Shown piece by piece: positions 40,953-47,133 of a stretch of DNA of 47,133 bases. Source of the stretch: Xanthobacteraceae bacterium (GTDB lineage Bacteria; Pseudomonadota; Alphaproteobacteria; Rhizobiales; Xanthobacteraceae); contig JAQSWY010000036.1 of the NCBI GenBank assembly GCA_029266425.1, forward strand, positions 1-47,133, in the 5' to 3' direction. Position 1 is the first letter of the stretch. Every line of letters begins with the position of its first letter. The translations under genes were made by a program, and so were the position numbers. Under the pieces are notes generated by a model, which saw only the letters and a program-made list of their open reading frames with translations, was not told the origin of the DNA and ran no database searches.

Positions 40953-41788
40953 TGGAGACGGTCTCGAAGGCGAAAGCGCACGGCGGCGTGCAGGGCGTTT
41001 ACCGGCACGACTCCAAGGTCACGGGCACGCCGATGACCTTCGCCGTGTTCGTGCCGCCGCAGGCCGCCGATGGTCCGGTGCCGGTGCTGTGGTATCTGTC
41101 CGGCCTCACCTGCACCCATGCCAACGTGATGGAAAAGGGCGAGTACCGGGCGGTGGCCGCGGCACACGGCGTGATCATCGTAGCGCCGGACACCAGCCCG
41201 CGCGGCGCGCAGGTGCCCGACGAGCCGGACAATTGGCAGTTCGGCAGCGGCGCCGGCTTCTATGTCGATGCCACGCAGCAGCCCTACGCTGCGCACTACC
41301 GCATGTATTCCTACATCGTAGAGGAACTGACGGCGCTGATCGCGGCGGAGTTTCCCGCCGACATGACCCGGCAGGGCATTTTCGGCCACTCGATGGGCGG
41401 GCACGGCGCGCTCACCATCGCGCTGAAGCATCCGGACCGCTTCAGGAGTTGCTCGGCATTCGCGCCGATCGTAGAGCCGAGTACGGCGGACTGGTCGCGC
41501 CCGGCGCTGGAGAAGTATCTCGGCGCGGACGAGGCGTCCTGGCGGGCCTATGACGCGGTGGCGCTGATCGAGGACGGCAGGCGCTTTCCGGAGTTTCTGG
41601 TCGATCAGGGCGCGGCGGATCCGTTTCTCGCTACCGGCCTGCGCCCGGAACTGCTGGCCGCCGCGTGCCGGGCCGCGGGAATTGCGCTCACGCTGAACAT
41701 GCGCGAGGGCTATGACCACTCCTATTACTTCATCTCGACCTTCATGGCCGAGCACGTCGCCTGGCACGCCCGTCGCCTGGGCCTGTGA
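40952..41788 (+). CDS. fghA: S-formylglutathione hydrolase
   Basis: 278-aa esterase-D-type alpha/beta hydrolase that splits S-formylglutathione to formate and glutathione. Features: GGVQGVYRHDSKVTGTPMTFAVFVPP at the N-terminus, LSGLTCTHANVMEKGEYRAVAA, the nucleophile elbow GHSMGGHGAL with the catalytic Ser, DQGAADPF with the acid, and the catalytic His in YDHSYYFISTF. Full length and start codon coupled to frmA. Together with frmA it completes glutathione-dependent formaldehyde oxidation, useful for methylotrophic growth or demethylation reactions. It converges on the permease gene at 41891 across about 100 nt. Confidence 0.97.
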   Translation: METVSKAKAHGGVQGVYRHDSKVTGTPMTFAVFVPPQAADGPVPVLWYLSGLTCTHANVMEKGEYRAVAAAHGVIIVAPDTSPRGAQVPDEPDNWQFGSGAGFYVDATQQPYAAHYRMYSYIVEELTALIAAEFPADMTRQGIFGHSMGGHGALTIALKHPDRFRSCSAFAPIVEPSTADWSRPALEKYLGADEASWRAYDAVALIEDGRRFPEFLVDQGAADPFLATGLRPELLAAACRAAGIALTLNMREGYDHSYYFISTFMAEHVAWHARRLGL

Positions 41789-41890
41789 GAGATGCGACAC
41801 AGGCGGCGATCAAGAAGCACGCCTCAACGGGGTTCGCTCTACGGCCGCAGCTGAGCTGACGTCAAAGACTCATGGCGCGCCATAGCTTCT

Positions 41891-42760
41891 CTACAGCGCG
41901 GCCGAGACGCCGCGGCCGAGTCGCCGACGCAGGACTTCGCCCGCCACCCCGATCGACACGACGACCACGACGATAACGAAGCCCGGCAGCGTGGCGATCC
42001 ACCAGGCATTGGCGAGATAATTGCGGCCGGAGGAGATGATGCGGCCCCATGACGGCACGTCGATCGGCGTGCCCAGGCCGAGGAAGCCGAGCGAGGCCTC
42101 GGCCAGGATGATGAGGCTCAGCTCGGCGGACATCAGGATGAGCAGCGGAATCCACAGATTGGGCAGGATGCAGTCGCGCACGATCCGCCATGTGCTCTCG
42201 CCCGATATGATGGCGGCCTCGACATAGCTCTTGGCGAGCGCGCGCGCCGTGATCGCGCGGGCGACTCGCGCCACCACCGCCCAGCGGGTGATGGCGAGGA
42301 TGAGGATGACGGAGAGCAGGCTCGGCTGGATGAAGGCGGCGAGGAAGACCGCGATCAGGATCGAGGGAAAGGCGAGCTGAATGTCGACGACGCGCATCAG
42401 GAACTGTTCGGTGCGCCGGCCGGCCCATCCGGCCCAGACGCCGATCACGACGCCGAAAGCCGTGGCGAGCGCCGCCGAGGTGAAGCCGACGACGAGGGAG
42501 ACCCGCGCGCCGTAGACCACCTGCTTGGCGACGTCACGGCCGACCGCGTCAGTGCCGAACCAGGCGACGCTGCCATTGGCGAGCGTCGTGAAGGGCGGCT
42601 TCAGCCGGGCGGCCGTGTCGGTCGCCGCCGGGTTGAAATCGACCAGATAGGGGCCCGCGATCCCGACCAGGAAGAACAGCGCGACGAAGGCCAGCGCCAG
42701 CATCTCGGTCGGCGCGAGACGCAGCGTCGGCTTGGGGATAGGAAGGGTGGTTGCCGTCAC
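41891..42760 (-). CDS. DppC-type ABC transporter permease
   Basis: 289-aa inner-membrane permease of the peptide/nickel/opine (PepT) class. GTG start at 42760 is backed by GGAG six bases upstream and gives the usual DppC N-terminal helix (LALAFVALFFLVGIAGPYLVDF). Then come FGTDAVGRDVAKQVVYGARVSLVVGF, the typical DppC opening loop, and the EAA loop YVEAAIISGESTWRIVRDCILPNLWIPLLI. SLGFLGLGTPIDVPSWGRII closes the family pattern. About six helices. Two nt after the DppB-type gene. Last gene of the cluster; cargo possibly an oligosaccharide or sugar-acid derivative given the upstream dehydratase and aldolase (inference). Confidence 0.93.
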   Translation of the reverse strand: MTATTLPIPKPTLRLAPTEMLALAFVALFFLVGIAGPYLVDFNPAATDTAARLKPPFTTLANGSVAWFGTDAVGRDVAKQVVYGARVSLVVGFTSAALATAFGVVIGVWAGWAGRRTEQFLMRVVDIQLAFPSILIAVFLAAFIQPSLLSVILILAITRWAVVARVARAITARALAKSYVEAAIISGESTWRIVRDCILPNLWIPLLILMSAELSLIILAEASLGFLGLGTPIDVPSWGRIISSGRNYLANAWWIATLPGFVIVVVVVSIGVAGEVLRRRLGRGVSAAL

Positions 42761-42762
42761 GT

Positions 42763-43683
42763 TCAGCTCCGCCGCAGGCGCGGATCGACCAGCCGATAGC
42801 CGAAATCGACCGCGAAGTTCACCGCCACGACCAGGAACGTCATGACGAATATGCAGGCTTGCACCACCGCATAGTCGCGATAGCTGATCGCCGTGATCAG
42901 CTCCTTGCCGAGCCCCGGCCAGCCGAACACGGTCTCGACGATCACCGCGCCGCCGAGCAAGTGGCCGAACTGCACGCCGCCGACGGTCAGCACGGGCAGG
43001 AGTGCGTTGCGCAGCACGTGGTGGCTGACGATGCGCGTGGTCGGCACGCCCTTGGCGCGCAGGATCTTGACCATGTTGGCGTTCAGCACGCCGATCGCCT
43101 CGTTGCGCATCAGGCGCATATTGACCGCGATCAGCGGCAAGGCGAGCGTGACCGCCGGCAGTATGATCGAGGCCGGCGAAGACCAGCCCGAGCTCGGCAG
43201 GATCTGCAGCCAGCGCGCGAAGACGAGGATGAACACCAGGCCGAGCCAGAAGTCGGGAATACCGAGCACCACGAGCGAGGTGCTCGAGGTGGCGCGGTCG
43301 AACCAGCGGTCGCGCCAGAGCCCGGCGGCCAGGCCAAGCGGGACGGCGACCGCGATCACCAGGGCGAAGGTTACCGCGCCGAGGGTCAGCGTCGCCAGCA
43401 TGCGCTGTGCGACGATATCGATGGCCGGCCGGCCCTGGATGACGGAGTTGCCGAAATCGAGCGTGAAGGCCCTGCCGAGATAGATCACCAATTGCTCGTA
43501 GATCGGCCGATCGAGGCCGTACTGGATGCGCGCGGCGGCGATCTGGTCCGGCGTGGCGAGATCGCCGAGCAGCACGAGCACCGGATCGCCCGGCGCGATG
43601 CGGATCATGATGAAGGTCGCGATCACCGCCGCGACCAGGGTCGCGAACGCGTTGAACAGCCGCGTGCCGAGGAAGGCGATCAT
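42763..43683 (-). CDS. DppB-type ABC transporter permease
   Basis: 306-aa permease partner of the DppC-type protein. It has the N-terminal helix FNAFATLVAAVIATFIMIRIAPGDPVLVLLG (APGDP motif typical for DppB), QYGLDRPIYEQLVIYLGRAFTLDFGNSV, the EAA loop VKILRAKGVPTTRIVSHHVLRNALLPVLTVGGVQFGHLLGGAVIVETVFGWPGLG, and the closing DYAVVQACIFVMTFLVVAVNFAVDFGYRLVDPRLR. Full length, about six helices. Its ATG overlaps the preceding ATPase stop by 4 nt. The ligand specificity of such transporters is set by the binding protein, which is not encoded in this window. Confidence 0.94.
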   Translation of the reverse strand: MIAFLGTRLFNAFATLVAAVIATFIMIRIAPGDPVLVLLGDLATPDQIAAARIQYGLDRPIYEQLVIYLGRAFTLDFGNSVIQGRPAIDIVAQRMLATLTLGAVTFALVIAVAVPLGLAAGLWRDRWFDRATSSTSLVVLGIPDFWLGLVFILVFARWLQILPSSGWSSPASIILPAVTLALPLIAVNMRLMRNEAIGVLNANMVKILRAKGVPTTRIVSHHVLRNALLPVLTVGGVQFGHLLGGAVIVETVFGWPGLGKELITAISYRDYAVVQACIFVMTFLVVAVNFAVDFGYRLVDPRLRRS

Positions 43684-44525
43684 GACGCCGATCCCGCAGG
43701 CGCGGGGGAGAGCCGGTGCCGCGCATTCTTCAGCAGCAGGCCGCGATGCTTCAGCCGCGGCGATGCCGCGATCAGGGCCGCGGTGTAGGCCTGCTGCGGC
43801 GCGGCGATCAGCTCCCGCGCCGGACCGACCTCGACGACGCGGCCGCGATGCATCACCGCGATCGTATCGGCGATGTGGCCGAGCACGCCGAGGTTGTGGG
43901 TGACGAAGATGAAGGCCCGGCCCTCGCCCTTGAGCCGGCCGAAAAGCTCGAGGATCTGCGCCTGGATCGAGACGTCGAGCGCTGAGGTCGGCTCGTCGCA
44001 GAGCAGCACCGACGGATTGCAGGCCAGGGCCCGCGCGATCGCGAGCCGCTGCGACTGGCCGCCGGAGAACTCCGAAGGGCGCCGGTCCAGGGCGGAGCCG
44101 TTCATGCCGACCTGATGGAGCAGGGCTTCAAGCTCGCTGGTGCCCGCCCGCGGGGCGGGCGCGCGGGCGAGCGCAGCGAGCAGGGTCTGACGTATGGTCT
44201 TGAACGGATTGAGGCTGCCGCCGGGATCCTGGAAGATCATCTGGACCCCGGCGACGAAGCCCGAGCGTCTGGCGGCACGCGTCGTATGGTCGACCGGCTC
44301 GCCGCGGTAGCGGATCGTGCCTGTGTAGCCGCGATTGAGGCCGACGATTGTGCGCAGCAGGGTGCTCTTGCCGCTGCCGGATTCGCCGACGATGCCGAGC
44401 ACGCGACCGGGCTCGACCGACAGCGAGACGTCGTCCAGCGCCTTGACCGCGATGCCGGAGCCGGAAATCAGGCCGCTGGTCGGATAGCCGAAATTCAGAT
44501 GCTCGACAGCCAGGACCGCGGTCAT
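43680..44525 (-). CDS. DppF-type ABC transporter ATP-binding protein
   Basis: 281-aa ATPase. Walker [11 protein letters not shown]-loop GVQMIFQDPGGSLNPFKTI, signature FSGGQSQRLAIARAL, Walker B VLLCDEPTSALDVSIQ and FVTHNLGVLG are intact. It is somewhat short at the C-terminus and lacks the Cys-containing oligopeptide-transporter tail often seen in DppF; the partner ATPase carries one. ATG at 44525 overlaps the DppD-type stop by 4 nt; longer upstream reading is out of frame with that gene. It forms the asymmetric ATPase pair with the DppD-type protein. Confidence 0.93.
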   Translation of the reverse strand: MTAVLAVEHLNFGYPTSGLISGSGIAVKALDDVSLSVEPGRVLGIVGESGSGKSTLLRTIVGLNRGYTGTIRYRGEPVDHTTRAARRSGFVAGVQMIFQDPGGSLNPFKTIRQTLLAALARAPAPRAGTSELEALLHQVGMNGSALDRRPSEFSGGQSQRLAIARALACNPSVLLCDEPTSALDVSIQAQILELFGRLKGEGRAFIFVTHNLGVLGHIADTIAVMHRGRVVEVGPARELIAAPQQAYTAALIAASPRLKHRGLLLKNARHRLSPAPAGSAS

Positions 44526-45538
44526 GACAGCCTCTCCTGCGCCACGCGCCGCCATTCGAAGCACCGCACCAGGGCGCCGTCGTCCAGCGCCTCCATTTCG
44601 GGAGGCTCGGCGGCGCAGCGCGCGACCCAGAACGAACAGCGCGGCTGGAAGGCGCAGCTTCCTTCCCAGCTCCGCTCCGGCCGGGGCGGCTGACCGGGGA
44701 TCGCCACCACCGGGCGATCGAGATCGTCGAGGTCGGGAATCGAGGCGATCAGCCCGCGCGTATAGGGATGGCGGCCGCTCTCGGTGATCTGCAGCGTCGC
44801 CCCGCCTTCCACCAGCTTGCCGGCATACATCACCATCACGCGGTCGGCGCATTGATAGACTACGCCGAAGTCGTGCGTGATGATCAGCACGGCCATCTGC
44901 AACTGCCGGCGCAGATCGTCGATCAAGGCGAGGATGTCGGCCTGCACCGTCACGTCGAGGGCGGTGGTGGGCTCGTCGGCGACCAGCAGGCGCGGTGACA
45001 GCGCCACGGCCATTGCGATCAGCACGCGCTGCTTCATGCCGCCTGAGAACTGGTGCGGGTAGTCGCCGATGCGCGCCGCGGCTTGGGGAATGCGCACGAG
45101 GTCGAGCATGCGCGCGGCTTCCCTCAACGCCGAGCGCCGATCCATGCCGCGATGGACGACGAACATCTCCGCGATCTGCCGGCCGACCGTCATCGTCGGG
45201 TCGAGTGCCGAGGAAGGATCCTGCATGACATAGCCGGTGAGTTCGCCGTGGAACCCCTTGGGGCGGCGCCGGCCATCGAAGCCGAGCGCGCCGCCCTGGA
45301 AAGCCATCGCAGTGCCGGAGATCGCATAGACCTCGCGATCGAGGAGGCCGAGTATGGCCTGTGCCGTCAGGCTCTTGCCGCTGCCGGATTCGCCCACCAG
45401 CGCCGTCATCGTGCCCGGCTCGAGGTCGAAGCTGACACCGTGGACCAACGGCAAGGCGCCGGCACGAACCGAGAGGTCGCGCACCGATAGGAGCGGCGCC
45501 GTCCGTGAAGTGGCGCTGTCGATGCCGTGCGCAGTCAC
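44522..45538 (-). CDS. DppD-type ABC transporter ATP-binding protein
   Basis: 338-aa ATPase. Walker [12 protein letters not shown]-loop [18 protein letters not shown], signature [15 protein letters not shown], Walker [17 protein letters not shown] and IITHDFGVV are intact, and the C-terminal oligopeptide/dipeptide tail with CAFQPRC and [10 protein letters not shown] carries the clustered cysteines that in some family members hold an Fe-S centre. I chose GTG at 45538, downstream of GGGGAGG. An ATG at 45562 has no ribosome site, since the purine run lies after it. First of four transporter genes; 70 nt after the RraA-like gene. Confidence 0.92.
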   Translation of the reverse strand: MTAHGIDSATSRTAPLLSVRDLSVRAGALPLVHGVSFDLEPGTMTALVGESGSGKSLTAQAILGLLDREVYAISGTAMAFQGGALGFDGRRRPKGFHGELTGYVMQDPSSALDPTMTVGRQIAEMFVVHRGMDRRSALREAARMLDLVRIPQAAARIGDYPHQFSGGMKQRVLIAMAVALSPRLLVADEPTTALDVTVQADILALIDDLRRQLQMAVLIITHDFGVVYQCADRVMVMYAGKLVEGGATLQITESGRHPYTRGLIASIPDLDDLDRPVVAIPGQPPRPERSWEGSCAFQPRCSFWVARCAAEPPEMEALDDGALVRCFEWRRVAQERLS

Positions 45539-45608
45539 AGGCTGCGTTCCTCCCCGGGACATGATGGATGCAGGCGACGCCGCGACGCTGGCAGCATCGC
45601 CGTGCCAG

Positions 45609-46334
45609 TCAACCCTGGTCCCGTGCCGCGCGCCAGGCCGCATAGTCTGCCAATCCCGCCGCGTCGAGCGGATAGGTGCCATAGATCGAAGCGCCGTCTC
45701 GCAGGCGCTGCAGAATGAATTCCTCCTGCTGCTCATAGGCGAGCGCCTCGTGCGACACCTCTTCCGCAATCTCCCGCGGGATCACCATCACGCCGTCCGG
45801 ATCGGCGGCGATGAAGTCACCGGGATAGACCGCCGCGCCGCCGCAGGTGACGGGGACATTGAGCTCGATGAAGCGGTGGGCAAGCGTGCTGTTGGGCGGG
45901 CACACGGCCTTGGCGTAGACGGGAAATCCGCTTTCGGCGATCTCCCACGCATCGCGCACCCCGCCGTCCGAGACCACGCCGGCGCAGCCGCGCACGCGCA
46001 TGCGCTCGAACAGCATGAGCCCGCCGCTTGCGCCGTCCACGTCGCCGCGGCAGTCGATCACAAGCACCTCGCCGACGCCGCATTCTTCCGTGGCGCGGCG
46101 CTGCAGGTTCAGTCTCGGATCCATCGCCTTGTCTGCGGCGAGCTTGTCCTCGCGCATCGCGACCGAGCGCATGGTGAAGGCGCGCCCGACCATGCGTGGC
46201 CGGGAGCCGGGCAGCGGCGCGACGCCGTACATGAAGGCATGGTTCAGCCCGCACTTGGTCAGGACGGTCGAGATGGTGGCGGTGCCACAGCGCTTGAGGC
46301 GATCGATAATGGCCGTGTCGGGTTCGCTCGTCAT
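45609..46334 (-). CDS. RraA-like / HMG-CHA aldolase family protein
   Basis: 241-aa member of the RraA/4-carboxy-4-hydroxy-2-oxoadipate aldolase family, metal-dependent pyruvate aldolases or decarboxylases. Signature GCAGVVSDGGVRDAWEI holds the substrate Arg and metal Asp of the aldolases, preceded by VLVIDCRGDVDGASGGLML and followed by VYPGDFIAADPDGVMVIPRE. AGGAAAG precedes the ATG. True RraA (RNase E inhibitor) is shorter, about 160 aa; this length and the Arg-Asp pair favour the enzyme branch. It sits between an IlvD/Edd dehydratase and an ABC importer, so it probably cleaves or decarboxylates a 2-oxo acid made by that dehydratase. Confidence 0.9.
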   Translation of the reverse strand: MTSEPDTAIIDRLKRCGTATISTVLTKCGLNHAFMYGVAPLPGSRPRMVGRAFTMRSVAMREDKLAADKAMDPRLNLQRRATEECGVGEVLVIDCRGDVDGASGGLMLFERMRVRGCAGVVSDGGVRDAWEIAESGFPVYAKAVCPPNSTLAHRFIELNVPVTCGGAAVYPGDFIAADPDGVMVIPREIAEEVSHEALAYEQQEEFILQRLRDGASIYGTYPLDAAGLADYAAWRAARDQG

Positions 46335-46383
46335 CGGGCTTTCCTGGAAGTCGGTAGATCCTGGAGGTGCGTAGACACGCGGG

Positions 46384-47133
46384 TCAGTAGATCTTGGGCT
46401 CGGGCGTTTCGCCGGCCGGGCCGAGGAAGTCGAAATCGCAGCCCTCGTCGGCCGAGGTCACGTGTGTCGCGAACATCGCGCCATAGCCGCGCGAATAGTA
46501 GGGCGGCGGCTCGCGCCAGGCGGCGCGGCGGCGGGCGAGTTCCTCTTCCGGCACAAGCAGGTCGAGCCGGCGCTCGGCCACATCGATCTCGATGATGTCG
46601 CCGTCCTCGACCAGCGCCAACGGTCCGCCGCGTGCGGCTTCCGGCGAAACGTGCAGCACGCAGGCGCCGAAGCTGGTTCCGCTCATGCGCGCGTCGGATA
46701 TGCGAAGCATGTCGCGCACGCCCTTCTGCAGCAGCTTCTTCGGCACGGGCAGGGCCCCCCATTCCGGCATGCCCGGCGCGCCGACCGGCCCGGCCCCCTT
46801 CAGCACGATCACGTCGTTCTCGGTGATGTTGAGGTCGGGGTCGTCGATGCGCTTCGCGAGATCGTCACGGCTGGCGAAGGTGACGGCCCGGCCCCGGTGC
46901 TTCATCAAGGCGGGCGTTGCGGCCGCCGGCTTGATCACCGCGCCGCGCGGCGCGAGCGTGCCCTTGAGGACGACCAGCCCGCCCTCAGCGAGGATCGGAT
47001 TGTCGAGGGGCCGGATAATATCCGCATCGAAGCAGTCCGCATCGGCGACGTTGTCCGCAAGCGTCCGGCCGTTGACGGTAAGGCTGTCGCCATTGAGCAG
47101 ATCGAGCATGTTGCGGATCAGCGCCCGCAGCCC
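46384..47133 (-). CDS. IlvD/Edd-family dehydratase, 5' part beyond the window
   Basis: The frame is open to the window end, so only the C-terminal 249 residues or so are seen, of about 570-600 usual. Visible family blocks are GLVVLKGTLAPRGAVIKPAAA, VIVLKGAGPVGAPGMPEWG, and RISDARMSGTSFGACVLHVSPEAARGGPLALVEDGD; the last carries the active-site Ser and Thr of SGTSFG. The tail PPYYSRGYGAMFATHVTSADEGCDFDFLG resembles sugar-acid dehydratases (arabinonate/xylonate type) more than IlvD. These enzymes use an Fe-S cluster to turn sugar acids into 2-keto-3-deoxy acids. The cluster cysteines lie in the missing part. Followed after 49 nt by the RraA-like gene. Confidence 0.93.
   Translation of the reverse strand, partial: GLRALIRNMLDLLNGDSLTVNGRTLADNVADADCFDADIIRPLDNPILAEGGLVVLKGTLAPRGAVIKPAAATPALMKHRGRAVTFASRDDLAKRIDDPDLNITENDVIVLKGAGPVGAPGMPEWGALPVPKKLLQKGVRDMLRISDARMSGTSFGACVLHVSPEAARGGPLALVEDGDIIEIDVAERRLDLLVPEEELARRRAAWREPPPYYSRGYGAMFATHVTSADEGCDFDFLGPAGETPEPKIY

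Noticed and set aside
41891..43726. A single 611-codon frame across both Dpp permease genes
   Set aside because: Only the part after the GTG at 42760 is a real permease (DppC type). Upstream of that it is out of frame with the genuine DppB-type gene, so this is not a fusion.

Overview
The window looks like chromosomal DNA of a high-GC alphaproteobacterium. Hyphomicrobiales (Xanthobacteraceae-like, e.g. the Ancylobacter/Starkeya/Xanthobacter group) is my best guess, inferred from gene style, the abundant MmgE/PrpD, TctABC, AmiC/AmiR and PPK2/CHAD genes, and short palindromic repeats of the kind common in that order. No rRNA, tRNA, transposase, phage gene or CRISPR array was found. Gene density is high, most genes lie on the minus strand in tightly overlapping operons, and the theme is uptake of scarce organic compounds.

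Layout. (1) 1-1785: 3' part of malate synthase G (+). (2) 1794-9247, minus strand: a seven-gene operon led by a GntR/FCD repressor, then MmgE/PrpD, tctC, tctB, tctA, a second MmgE/PrpD and an SDR protein lacking the SDR Ser and Tyr. It looks like an uncharacterised carboxylate catabolic unit. (3) 9366-12452, minus: tauABC taurine transporter, without tauD. (4) 12861-17211, plus: RND efflux adaptor and pump. (5) 17324-25776, minus: an amide-type system. It comprises cytoplasmic sensor AmiC, ANTAR antiterminator AmiR, an untranslated leader with a hexaloop hairpin and a strong terminator, a nitrilase-superfamily amidohydrolase, an exported binding protein, LivH, a fused LivM-LivG, LivF and a DUF1028 protein. 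(6) 26029-29840, minus: YehZYXW-type ABC importer, divergent from an exported cyclase-family protein (30094-31026, +). (7) 31047-37190, minus: PPK2, a membrane protein, an unrecognised 170-aa protein, an orphan ATP-synthase epsilon subunit, a CYTH-CHAD protein and a SulP transporter, which together look like a polyphosphate/energy island. (8) 37622-39571, plus: DEAD-box helicase with a DbpA-like domain and a repetitive basic tail. (9) 39825-41788, plus: glutathione-dependent formaldehyde oxidation (frmA-fghA). (10) 41891-47133, minus: a sugar-acid-type cluster with an IlvD/Edd dehydratase (cut by the window edge), an RraA-like aldolase and a DppDFBC-type ABC transporter.

The most interesting points are three. 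The first is the AmiR-controlled leader at 23791-23869 and the transporter operon behind it. The second is the pattern that three of the four solute-binding-protein genes are followed by intercistronic hairpin or repeat elements before the membrane genes. The third is the PPK2/CYTH-CHAD island with its orphan epsilon subunit. Functional statements are by family recognition from sequence; no database search was possible.
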